This document shows positions 22,184-33,706 of a stretch of 64,000 nucleotides of DNA, piece after piece. The DNA is from Cinnamomum chago (taxonomy: Eukaryota; Streptophyta; Magnoliopsida; Laurales; Lauraceae), in contig CP142451.1 of NCBI GenBank assembly GCA_038049695.1, positions 11,778,001 through 11,842,000 on the forward strand, given 5' to 3'. The first letter of the stretch is position 1, and every line of letters begins with the position of its first letter. The position numbers and the translations under genes were made by a program. A model generated the notes under the pieces. It was not told the DNA's origin. It was given only the letters and a program-made list of their open reading frames with translations, and did no database searches.

Positions 22184-25100
22184 ATGAGCAGATTTATGCT
22201 ATCTTTTAAAGCAGAATTGCAGAAGTTGACAGCCCTCCAAGCTAAGGGTGGATGGGACAGTAACAAGGAGGAATTTGTCTTGATGGTGATGGAAAGAAAA
22301 TCTAGAATTGTTTTAAAACTCTCTATTAATTATATAGCTTTTAATTTTTGCAAATGTTTTCAGGTAAAATGTTCTGGTTGCGAGAGGGAGACTGAGCTAG
22401 ATGTATCCATTACATCTAATTTGACTATGACGGTATAAAACTTGTCATAACTCATAACTTTGAATTTTTATTTTTTTATTTTTAAATTGAATTGGTTTTA
22501 TAGATTGATCATAGCTTGCCCTGATCATTTGAATAGACATACCTATACTAAATTTCTTATTAAATCTAGCTGTGCACTTCTCTGTCTTCTCATCAATCTT
22601 CTTTCCTTTTATTATTCCTCTTTTCTTTCTCTTCCTCTCCGCCTCCTCTTATTCTCTTTCTTCCAAGTGAAGTAAAAGTAAGTAAAGTAGAGTCAAATGG
22701 TCTCATATTTTTTTTTTTCCTTTCACATGTTTGGATGCATAATCCGATGGTACAGTAAAAGGTACCACGTTTTCTTTCTCCCCAAACTCACTAAAAGGAA
22801 ATTGAAAGCAGTTCCCAATTTCTTACATAACTGCACCTATGTCCGCATCACACAAATACTCTGAGTGATGTATCACGCAAGTGAAACTTGATGGGACCCA
22901 CTCTTTGAAAATCTAAAATGTTGAAAAGGAACACCGTCCTTAGTATTGGATGTGACTAAATTTTAGTTCAATAAGAATAGGCCCTAGTAGGGCCAGTACC
23001 CTTTGACCGAGAATATGCAAAACACATGAGTAAAAAATAACAATAAAATTTTCATGTTTAACTAACTTTATCAAACATATGATCCGTTTGAAGGTGGAAC
23101 CAAATCTTAATTAAAAGTAAATACAAACTTTTTACATCTCATAAAATATAAAGATGTTTACTTGGAGCGATTTGGATTTTCAGTAATTGATCTCCATTTT
23201 ATAGTTGTAATTTGCTCACTTTCGCACCGAGAGAACCCTCGGATTTGAATTCATTTTGCTAATCAGACTGGAGTACTCCCATCTGTGTAATGCCCAAGTG
23301 TCTCTCTCACGAATTCCATATGTGGATGGGGTAAGTAAAACTCCATAGTAGAGCCAACCTATAGAAAATTGAGCCATAAAAAATGGTTTAATCTCCTTGC
23401 TGAGATTTAATTTTTCATCGGAGTTGGGGCGACCATAAGATAAAACATATAGTTAAAAATTAAAATATATCTTTTGGTCAATCTTATAGTGGGACTACCT
23501 TTTAATGAGTTGGAATTTAAGAAAATTCGTTAGACAAGAAGGAAATTCACTTTGAGCAGGTTAGATTTTTAAAAGATGGGCGTCGCCAGCGTGGAGCCAC
23601 ATAGAGTTGCCCTCCTCAGCTTTTTGTTTCCTTTAACATAAGAGAAAAAAAATTCAATTATATTGCGATTTTTTTGCTCTTTGCCCCTCTTCATACTTTT
23701 TTTCTTTGCTTGTCCCTCTACAACTTTTTTCTTTTTCTTTGTCTAATGAGTTGAACTTTCTAAATATATAAAGGCAAGTTTATCTTCTCACTTATATAAA
23801 AAAGACAACTAATCCGTAATCACACAAAAAAATTCATAGAGTTCTACTTACTTATTTTATCGCTGTAAAATAAGTTTCATAGCTAACAACTCGCTACGGC
23901 CTTACTAAATAAATATACATCGTGCACTCTAGAAATTCTGAAAATACGTCAACGTGTTAGTTTTTTTTTTTTTTTTAATACATTCTCATATATCAATTTT
24001 TATATTTTTTTTAATAACTACTACTGGTGAGTGACTTAGTTCTACATTAACATGTTAGTTTTTTTAAATTCATTCTCATATATCAATTTTTATATTTTTT
24101 TAATAACTACTATTGGTTATAGCACTACTAGTGAGTGACTTAATTAGGTCCCCCCCAACCCCACGCATAAGCCTCCATAAGAGAGAACTTCTTGGCTCCG
24201 CCACTGGGCCTCAAGCTCCTCTCCATCCACTGACTTGTTTGGTAATTTTACTTGTTAAGTAAAGTTAAGCATCAAATAAAAAATACTTTAATTCAAAACT
24301 CCCTTCATCTTTTTTTTTTTTTTTAAAGTAAAAAAACAACTACCTTTATTCAATAAAAGACGAAAAAACTCTATTTTCTTATACAAAAAGTAAAAAATAT
24401 TTCATTACGAACAACTAAAAATAAAATATCATCATAACCTACTTATATTTTATTCCTTCTTTTTATTTCACTTCATTCCACTTTATTTTAAAAGTAAAAT
24501 GCCAAACGAGCAAAAATGTGTGAGCGAGAGAACTAGTGTTGACCATGTTGTTTATACATGGGAGAGTCAACTGATAAGACAGGCACAAGTGAGACCGGTT
24601 ATCCGAGTTGTCCCAAACCATCCTATTTAGATGCGGTTAAGGCTTTTTTTCTTTCTTTTTTTAACCCCTGATCGACCCAAATATTGCGGGTCAGGTTTAG
24701 TTGCTGGTCGGGTTGACAGGTTGGGTTAGATTTTGCCTTCCTCTCAACCTTCCTTGCTTTCCTTCTTCAATGACATAAGGAAATGCATGTATGGTTACAA
24801 ATGGGTATCCGATACTCTAATTATCCAAAAGTTCCGACTCGCAAAAAACCAGGACTAAACCTATTTTAAATTCCGATTCATAAATGGGTCCATATGGGTT
24901 CAGACCTGTGAACCCAGAACCTAGCATATAAGTTTTTTATGTTGCAAACTATAGCTCAAAACTAACTTTTTCTGGACATTTTTATGTATAATCCTTAAAG
25001 TAGTAGACTTGATGCACTGTTATAAGTTGAATAATATTTTTATTTTTAAAGAAAAATAAAAAATGAAGAGAAATTAAAACCAATTTTGGTACTGGATTTC

Positions 25101-28100
25101 AGTCCTTTTGTTGGACCCAATTTCGGAACCGGGTTTGGAACCAACAATGCAAGTTCCGAGTCAAAATCAGATCCGGAACCAAAAATGTTATATATAAACG
25201 GATCCGGATCTGAATCCGGCGTAGTTCAAGAACTATTCCATTTGCAACCCTAAATGCATGCCTTCCTTTCATTTTTGCTTCCTTTTACTTTCCTCTTCCT
25301 CTCAAATAAATTTCTCTGTGTGAAGGAAATGACTAGTCCTTGTGTTACACTTCTTTAATGGGGTGCATCGGGACTTTCTATCGGCCTGCATCTTTAATTC
25401 TATTGTTACAAATTAGGAAGACAAAAGGGCCATCTTCAACTCTGATTATCAAGGGTAGATAATAGATATATGTTTTCCCCGACATTGTATGCTTTCCATG
25501 TCTTTTGACTGATAAATTAAATTCGAAATGGAATCAGTCCGTATTACTTGGATAGTGATTTAGAGGTCTAGAATTTAAATATATATATATATATGAACTG
25601 CCAAAAAATTGATATGAAAATCAGGTTTATAATTGGAGTACATCCACCTATTCATAGTTTCGTGCACAAATTTCTCAAAATCCATGATAAGATGAGACCT
25701 AAAACTTGACCCCATAGTCTTGTTTTAGCATTACAAAGAAGATGGATAGTTCTGATTATCCTAACTACTTTAGAAAATCCTTTAATTACCCTAAGTAACC
25801 CACAATTGATTGCCTCCTAACTTTTTGGCAAGTTATTGGAGGCTAATAAACACCATGTGGGACACGTGAGGCCATGTGGGCCATGCCATATTAGTTGTTT
25901 TAACCATTTTCTAATTTTATTTAACTAACTTCTCTCTCTATCTCTTATGTAACCAACCTCCAATTTTATTTGTTTTTATTGTTTCTCATTGCAATTGGGC
26001 TTGCTACAGGGGCCAACCAAGTGGCTAACCAATTCCTTTGTTTTTTTATTTTTGGGTACCCTAGTCAAAGGGGTTGGGACTCAAGAGAGAGTCAGCCCGC
26101 ATACACACGAAAATGTAGCTCATTCAAGGGGGAAGGAGGCCCGCACAAGTGGCCAACCAACCCCTTTGTTGATTGCGCAATTCACATATGCTCATTAGTT
26201 TTTATAATGAACACCCTATACATTGGGTTTTTAAAATGATTTTAAATGTTTTACTTATCTCCTTGGGTCCAAAGGGCTAATCAATCATGACCGTACATTC
26301 CATTTTGGCCTAACACGTTTGATATTATCACTTTGTAAATTTTCATTATATGCTTCAATTTATTTGTACTATACGATTTCTACATGAAATTGCTAATTGC
26401 TTATAATTTTGAATGCAGATTATTTTCACATAAACCTATGTCAGTTGATATTTATGTTTTCATATGTTTAAGTATGCATTTTGTGCAATTGCATGTGAAG
26501 TATAATATCTATTGCATTGATTATTCTCACACTATCATTTTTATAGAGTATTATTATCATCTAAGCAATAAATTAATTAAATTCTGGAGCGTTTCTCGCA
26601 ATATATAAATATCTTCTTCCAGTGGGCTCTGTATGTGTGTATGCCACTCTTTCAACTTGTGTGGGCTTCCTTCCAACGTGGTAGGCTTCCTCTTCCCACA
26701 TTTGTGGTCTTTCTTTAAATCCCATCCCCCTAGGACAGAGTGTAGTCCTATATAACAAATGTAAAATTTGTCTCCAACTCTAGGAATCAAATTATTCTTT
26801 GGGACAGGGGTGTACCCACATTCATGGCTATTGAGGCTATCAACCCCATCAAACTTGGGTCTACCTCCAAATATTGCATGAAAATCTAGTATCCACCTTC
26901 AAAATCTACATGAAAACCCTAGATCTACTTTGAAAATCCACACAAAAATTGCCCACAAAATCCATCTACTTGTTTGGGTCAAACAAAAACCCTATAGGGC
27001 GAGGTCCAATTTGAAAAACCAAACAAATGTGAATTTTTATAGATCAAAGTCTTCGGAGATTTATAATTACCAAACATGGATTTTTCATTAGTAGCTGGAA
27101 AGTGGAAATCATTTCTTGAGTATTTAGTTGCCAAATGTAACCATAAAGCGGCTAGGAGTTGACCCCTATGTATACTCTTGCAAGCTTTTTGTAACATTGT
27201 CTTCTGGACATCCAATCTCACTTCTTTTATTTCAAACTTAAAAGATCATATTTTTTATAAAGAAAAAAGGGGGATTGTAAGATTGCAGCCATTTTGTCTT
27301 AATTTTCTTTTTTTTTTAACATTTTTGTTTGTAAGTGATGTTTTTAATTATACTGTAATGATGACTAATAGTTAGATAAATGTTAAACTAGAATGTGCAA
27401 AAGTGATTCAGCGATTGCAATATATTTTAACTTTAAGACTATTCTATCATTTATTTTCTCTAACTAGACATGTTTTTGCATGAATTGAATTAGGATTTTT
27501 AATTCTAATAAAATCTGGAATCGTTGTCCATTGAATTGGGATCAAACCACTTGATCTCAATTATCAAAATGCTATCAGCCATTGTTTAATTATTATTGAA
27601 TTGATGGTTAATTTTCAAATATTAATTTTCATATAATTCAAGATTTTTGGTTTACTGAAATCCAACCAATTTGTGAATTGATTTAAAGAGTTTTATTTCA
27701 TTTATTTATTGAATTTAAGAGGAAGCTTTCAACTTGCAAATGAGATGAGTGGGTTAGTAGGTCCAAATAAATATCTTTTTATATTTTAAATCTTCATCTT
27801 ACAAATTATATTCTTCGTTGGGAATCATTGAAATCATAATATCAGATAATCCATACATCAAGACTTGTGATTGAAATGGAGGGATAGTTGAAAAGAATTT
27901 AAAACTCTATACATTTTCCTTGACCCCTTTTTTTAATTTGTTATATGATAACTTGTGAATGCACAGCTTTAATGCTAGTTCTTGCTTGTCCACATATTAA
28001 TTCTTTATGACTATAGTTTTATCATGCCAAAAGACTCTTAATTAAGGAAAAGCAACTTACTTCCATCTTTTCCACTCATTTGTAAAACGGTTTTTGAGTT

Positions 28101-28709
28101 TTGTTGGTAGGGTATAGGTGGTGCTCTACTAATTTGTCTCACATTTGTTTTTGTTGATTTCTTTGTTATAAATCATTGCAGTGCCCAACTTGTAATAAAG
28201 TGGGCAAACTTCAAGCAATAGCTGGTTATGGAAAACCTCTCACATCTGACTCCGAAGAGCTGACACCTGCTGCACTATTTGAATGCCGCAATTTGGTGCC
28301 AACAGAGGGTGACTTCAACGGCACATGGGAAGCCCAATCAACTGTAAGTATCTTAATTCTTAAAACTTTCGCTGAACATCTAATAAATCAGGGCTCAAAA
28401 AAATGGTATAGTAAAAGCCGCCCAATTTCATTTTGTGCTATAAGTGCTTCTATTATTAGATTTTTACACCATTTTCTTGCTTTTTAATTAAAAAAAAAAG
28501 TCTAACTTATGCATGTCAGCATTTTATATTCTCTACTAACTAATATGATTTATTCTGATTCCTTTCAGATTAGCGAAACAACATACTACAACTTCGATAT
28601 TGTTGACGGAGATTACAGCCATTATGATGAATATCTTCGTACTCCCGTTGCTGTATTGGACATGGAGTTCAAAGTAATAACTAAATATTTAGACCCTAAT
28701 AGTAATTAA
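22184..28709 (+). CDS. CXXC-motif zinc-binding protein, DUF866 (UPF0587) family
   Basis: Four exons are inferred: 22184-22285, 22364-22432, 28182-28343 and 28569-28709, all with GT/AG introns in phase 0, giving 157 residues. That is close to the roughly 160 residues usual for this eukaryotic family (human C1orf123/CZIB). Two CxxC pairs, CSGC near residue 37 and CPTC at residue 58, would bind one zinc ion. The later FECRNLVP and the acidic, aromatic C-terminus (YYNFDIVDGDYSHYDEY) match the family layout. The function is poorly known; the protein is expected to be soluble and cytosolic. Intron 2 is 5.7 kb and filled with transposon remnants; introns 1 and 3 are 78 and 225 bp. The first two exons recur at 60776-61024. 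Exon borders come from reading frame and splice signals, not from transcripts. Confidence 0.85.
23587..24206. mobile_element. hAT-like element in intron 2, copy A only
   Basis: The outer ends read CAGCGTGGAGCCAC on the left and, inverted, CAGTGGCGGAGCCAA on the right. The flanking octamers GGCGTCGC and GGCCTCAA match at five of eight positions. In copy B the sequence passes directly from AAAAGATGGG into CCTC at the window end, which looks like the empty site. The element has no coding capacity and contains long T-rich stretches with a duplicated TATATTTTTTTTAATAACTA block. Confidence 0.5.
24790..25252. mobile_element. hAT MITE, copy 2, perfect target duplication
   Basis: Flanked by AATGCATG on both sides (24782-24789 and 25253-25260), a perfect 8-bp duplication. 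The ends are TATGGTTACAAATGGG and the inverted CCATTTGCAACCCTA. The interior has the same GTTCCGA and GGATCCGGATC motifs as the copies at 20648 and 58601. It sits inside the long second intron of the zinc-binding gene. Confidence 0.85.
26048..26190 (-). repeat. SINE-like dispersed repeat, tail
   Basis: Reverse-strand relative of the tail at 14455-14592 and 31828-31950. It has a T-rich start, then GGGTACCCTAGTCAAAGGGG, CATACACACGAA and GCCCGCACAAG in the same order as at 31828-31950. No coding capacity. Confidence 0.45.
26600..26965 (+). repeat. SINE-like dispersed repeat with internal short repeats
   Basis: It shares GGAATCAAATT, TTCTTTGGGAC, GGGGTGTA, TTGAGGC and TTGGGTCTACCTCCAAAT with the reverse-strand unit at 31828-32165. 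It also shares a string of imperfect units of about 35-38 bp (ATCCACCTTCAAAATCTACAT type). The order of the blocks is permuted relative to the other copy, so this may be two adjacent insertions. It lies in intron 2 of the zinc-binding gene. Confidence 0.45.
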
Positions 28710-30066
28710 CTAATTAACTTTATGATACATTTAGGTTGAAACTCAAGAGTATATTTTATGCCCTACTTGGCTTCTTGAAATTTATTAAGGCAACTTTAAA
28801 CTATTTGAAAAATTACTTTTAAATATCTAATGGTATCAGATTTTAAATATAATTTATCTTCCTTAACAAGTTACAAAATGGTTGAAAATGCAAACTAATA
28901 AATTCTCCTGAGTTGATTACTTGAATGTCTAGAGTAATATACTTTTTTTTCAGAATTTTTTGGACAAGTTTGCCCTTGCATATGCTGTCATATCATATGT
29001 TAACTTGCAAAAAAATTGTGCATAATTCTTGGTATATGGGGTCCATCGAAAATAATTTTTGCAGTGGTGGCAATACATTTTTAGTACAGAAATTTCTATC
29101 AACATTTCCTACCATGGGTTTGATTTATGCCCCATTGTCCTATGAGATCAACTAACCCGTACCTCACCAAGAATCAGACCCAAAAGTAATCGATACAGGC
29201 CTGATTTTTGGGCATATTCGACAAAAGAACTGGATCGGGCCAAGTTAACCGTTTGGGCAATTGGGTCAGGAATGGTTCGGACCCACATACCTCAATACCA
29301 AATTGGGTATGAGTCATCTATATAATCAGGTTGGCCCTACCCTTTAACATCACTGGATAAAGAAATCTGGAGCCCGAATTTCCTATCACAGCTATTACAC
29401 ACTAACCATGAAACCCATGTCCTTAAATTTCACTTTAACATGAGTGGATTTCACCATAAGATTGAACACATGATTAAAGATAATACTGTCACTGATGTGT
29501 TGATAATCTTATTTCCGTCGAGTGATCAATTTGGATGATGGAAGCCATACATATTGAACTAAAACTTGAGGATATCTCATTAGAGTGATGGGATTCATCT
29601 TGATAACAGTATAAATTATCTCCATCCCCATCCGAGCCCTACAATGAAAATCCTAGCATATGTTACACAGTTTCTGTGTAATAGCCAGGACAGGGGATCC
29701 AGATTCCAGACTCAGATATCTCATGTGAGTTCTGCTGCCTAAGAAGCATGAAGGTAGCTGGGTGCAGGGGCGGACCCACCATGTGAGGATAAACCAAAAA
29801 TCACACTAGAATTTTATCGGGCCCGAGCCCATGCCCTATGTACCACTCAACAATCGCCCCACATCTAACATCAACCGGATGTTTCAACAGAAAATAAAAA
29901 AAAAAACTAACAATTGCTCCACATATGTGAAAAACCTCACTATTATTTCTATTAAAAAAGAAAGAAAAAAAAAAGAAGAAAAGCCCGGTTGAAAGCAACC
30001 TTAGGAAAAAAAAAAAAAAGCATTCGCAATAAAAAGTTACTTCTCCTTTCAACATTTGTAATCACC
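28710..30066. other. Intergenic DNA downstream of the zinc-binding gene
   Basis: No gene. CAGGGGCGGACCCACC at 29765 looks like one hAT-type terminus, but I could not find its partner. The segment 29890-30020 is A-rich low complexity. Confidence 0.4.
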
Positions 30067-31652
30067 AGTCTGCGGAGAGAATATAATTTGCAGAGAGGAT
30101 AGCATCCCCCCACAAATTTTGAGGTAATCCAAAACTGATTAACATAGCATTCATCATTTCATTTAAAGCTCTGTTTTTCCTTTCATCAACATCATTTTGC
30201 TGAGGTGAATAAGGAGCGGTAGTTTGGTGTCTAATACCATGCTGTGAACAGAATTCACCAAAAGGTGATTCGTATTCACCCCCTCTATCGCTTCTTATCA
30301 CCTTAATTTTCTTATCAAGTTGATTCTCAACCTCATTCTTATAATGTTGGAACATTTCCAAAGCCTCATCTTTACTTCTCAGTAAGTAAACATAACAGTA
30401 TCTTGTGCAGTCATCAATGAATGTAAAAAAATATTTCTTACCACCTCTAGTTTGAACAAACTTTAGGTCACAAATATAAGAATAGATTAACTGAAGAGGT
30501 TCAGAAGTTCTTTCAATAGATTGAAAGAAAGTTCTAGTGAGTTTAGCATCTACACATGTTTCACATTTGATATTTCAGTCAAAACTACATTTAGGCAAAC
30601 ATTCCATGTTTACTAATCTACGCAGTGCATCAAAATTAACATGGCCTGATCTACCATGCCACACATTAGAAGACTCAAGCATATAAGCAGAAGACTTATT
30701 CTTATTATGAACAATAATCATGACATTCATCTTAAAGAGTCCATCGCTCATATACCCATTTCCCACGTACATCCCAGATTTAGTGAGTACAAACTTATCC
30801 GACTCAAATACAAGTTTGAAACCCTTCTTACTCAGTGAGCCTAATACTAGATTCTTACGAATATCAGGTACATGCAGCACATTGTTGAGGGTGAGTTCTT
30901 TTCCAGAAGTCATCTTCAATGCCACCTGTTCTTAGCCTTCAACCTTAGAGGTGACAGAGTTGCCCATGAAGAGTTGTTCTCCGGTTGATACTTGATAAGT
31001 GGAGAACATCTCTTTAATAGAGCAAACATGTCGAGTAGCCCCTGTGTCCACCCACCATTCTCTAGTGTTACCAACCAGATTGACTTCTGATACCACAGCA
31101 GAAATATTGATGTCTAAAACATCAGTGGAGAGAGTGTCAAATTCTGTCATATTGGCATGTGCGGGTTTCTTACTTGTATTGCCTTGGTCCTTACGCTTAC
31201 GACAGTCCTTAGCATGGTGGCCTGGTTCGTCGCACACATAACATTTCCTTTTGAACTTTTTGTTGTCATTGGGACCTTGTTTTAGACCGTTGGGATTGTT
31301 CTTCCTTTTCTTGGTATTCTGCCCATCTTCCACCACATTTGCCTTAGCTTCAGTGAAGGTTTTTCCTACTTTCTTTTCAGAAGCACGATTGTCTTCCTCT
31401 ATCCTCAATCTTACTATCAGGTCTTCAAGTTTCATCTCCTTTCGTTTATGCTTGAGGTAGTTCTTAAAATCCTTCCAAAGTGGTGGCAATTTTTCAATAA
31501 TTGTTGCCACTTGGAAAGACTCACTAAGAGACATTCCTTCTGAATGAATTTCATGGAGAATTACTTGAAGTTCCTGAACTTGATTGATAACTGCTTTGGA
31601 ATCAATCATCTTGTAGTCAAGAAATCTGCCAACAACGAATTTCTTCATTCCG
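30067..31652 (-). pseudogene. Truncated Copia gag-pol fragment
   Basis: On the minus strand it matches the Copia element at about 5870-7430, from the middle of gag through the zinc knuckle ([14 protein letters not shown]), protease (VDTGATRH) and GAG-pre-integrase (WHGRSGHVNF) into the integrase core (SDRGGEY, then [10 protein letters not shown]). Both ends stop abruptly, without LTRs. The reading frame is broken near 30930 and again between 30575 and 30361. It belongs to the same family as the element at 5507 and in places preserves the more ancestral residues, such as the intact GAG-pre-integrase zinc ligands and a Glu codon where the other copy has a stop. Confidence 0.9.
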
Positions 31653-31800
31653 GCTAGGAATGGCAACGGGGTGGGGCGGGGGCAGAATTGGGTTGCCCCG
31701 TCCCCGCCCTGAACCTCCCCGTCCCCGCCCCACCCCGCAATTCGAGGTATGTTACATACCCCCGTCCCCGCCCCGGCCCTGCGGCGCCAAATATGTATAA
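31653..31800. repeat. GC-rich simple repeat of CCCCGTCCCCGCC type
   Basis: A block of repeated CCCCGTCCCCGCC and its complement begins AGGAATGGCAACGGGG, a sequence that looks like the terminal part of a non-autonomous DNA transposon. It abuts the broken end of the Copia fragment exactly, so it may mark the truncation event. Confidence 0.5.
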
Positions 31801-31827
31801 AGTGACAAACCAATACGCACAGTAGGA

Positions 31828-32165
31828 GTACTTTTTTTTGGCACCCCAGCCAAGGGGGTAGAACCCCAAGAGAGAACTCACATACACACGAACACCCAAC
31901 TCAAATAGATAGGAAGCTCACACAAGTGAGAAAGGAGCCCGCACAACCGAAAAGAGGTGATGTACTCGTGTGGGTTTTGGAGGTAGACCTAGGATTTTCA
32001 TGTAGATTTTGGAGGTGGATATAAGATTTTCATGTGGAATTTAGAGGTGGATATAAGATCTTCATGTGTGATTTGGAGGTAGACCCAAATCATATGGGGT
32101 GACCGCCTCAATAGCCTTGTATGCAGTTACACCCCAGTCCCAAAGAACAATTTGATTCAAAGAGT
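31828..32165 (-). repeat. SINE-like dispersed repeat, fullest copy
   Basis: On the minus strand it starts near GAATCAAATTG, runs through TTCTTTGGGACTGGGGTGTA, then four imperfect tandem units of about 35 bp (ATCCACCTC..ATGAAAATCTTAT type), then ACTTGTGTGAGC, and ends GGCTGGGGTGCC followed by an A run (T run on the plus strand at about 31831). The A tail suggests a retroposon. I see no polymerase III box A or B, so SINE is only the best guess; it could be the 3' end of a longer element. Confidence 0.5.
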
Positions 32166-33706
32166 TGAAGGCAGGCCTTTTAATCTTCATGTTAGTTGAA
32201 AAGGCTGACCTAGGATTTTTCTTATGAGTTCTGAAAGCGGACCTACGTCCCTTGAGGGCAGAGCATAAATGTAAGTCCCCCTTTGAACATTTTAGACAGA
32301 TATACTTGGTTATTGAGTGCCTTGAAGAAAAACTTTTAAAAGATAACAAATTTTATGTTTTATATTCATATAAAATTTGACGTAAATGTCATGCACAACA
32401 AATAACTAAACTCCTTGTACACTCCAAGAAGAGTGCCAGTTGCAAGTGCCTTACCCAAGGGTTTTTATTCTCACTTGGTCTTCACTTCAATGCAAAGTTC
32501 AGGTCAAACCAAATCCGTCTTGCAGGTTCTTCGAGATCATTGCAGCCTCTTTCAATTGTAGGAAAGAAAATCCTATTGCCCATTCCTCTCACTACTGTAG
32601 ATAGAGATACTAATCGATCGAGAAACAACATATTATCTTGTAAGCTCTCCAACTCGATCCATGTCTCCACAAGCAGATCCTCAAAAGCCATGCTCCGATC
32701 CTACTGAAAGACTCTAGTGTGGTTCCCACAACAAAAGATTGATAAAATCTCTCCTTGGGACTCCACTAAATAACAATCATCATGCTTACATGAAGACATA
32801 AGTCTCGGTTTTTCACTAGTTTTGAGTCCAAATAGTTTTGGAGAGATTTATGATGGCTAAAGTACCTTGTGTGTTTAGATAAAAAAAAATAACCCATTAA
32901 AATAAAGGTGTTTCTTATAACAAGCTGGCTGACATTGAAAAAGATGTTTATGTTGGAAGTAGGTGAGCCTCGTGGATAGATTTTTAAAACTTTTGATCCA
33001 CTTGATGCAGGGATCAACTATCTAGAAGGCAACAAACTCAATCCAGGATGCAATCCCTCAAATTCATAAATCATATACAGCAATATAACATATCTAGAAG
33101 ATAGAAAACAACACTTAAACATGCAACCAAGAAATCTACAACATATAAGGATGTAGATTATACCTTTGGACCTTTGTAGTGCGTTAATGGAGAAGTTGAT
33201 CTCTTTCTTTGATAATAAACACATTTACTAATCAAATCAGAATCTTCAACACCTTTTGATCTTCCACGCTCTGACCCGTATCTAGAGTTTAAAATAACGG
33301 CCGTTACGATTACATAATGGCCGTTAAATAACGGCCGTTATGTAATCGTAACGGCCGATACCGTGCCGTTATATTGAATATAACGCCCGGTATGCATAAC
33401 GGGGGAGAATATCATGTAAATAACGGCCGGTAATGGCCGTTATTTTGAATATAACGGCCGTTATAACAGCTGACAAAATTTATTTATTTTTTTAAATCGC
33501 ATGCTGTCTTCTTCTTTCACTTCTTTCTTTTCCCTAAGAGCTTCCCAAGGTTCCTAAAGGGCTGCTACAACTTCTAAGGCATGGAGAAGACCTAAAAGCT
33601 TAGATCTAAGCTACTTTTGGGTGGATTTGTATGTGTGAAAAGCTAATCAAACTCAAGGGACCTCTTTGGTAAGCTTATTTTTTTATTTTTTGGAGTTATT
33701 TTCAGG

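Larger units (their letters stand above)
10763..23586 (+). repeat. Segmental duplication, copy A
   Basis: The sequence aligns co-linearly and in direct orientation with 39606-64000 with only scattered differences: A 10763-14905 to B 39606-44598, A 18083-20102 to B 44599-46612, A 20098-22950 to B 58051-61535, and A about 23000-23580 to B 63417-64000. The shared part includes the hairpin, the F-box gene and the first two exons of the zinc-binding gene. Copy A has an extra 3177 bp (14906-18082) missing from B. Copy B carries several insertions missing from A. The distance between copy starts (28.8 kb) fits a tandem duplication whose second unit runs off the window. Confidence 0.9.
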
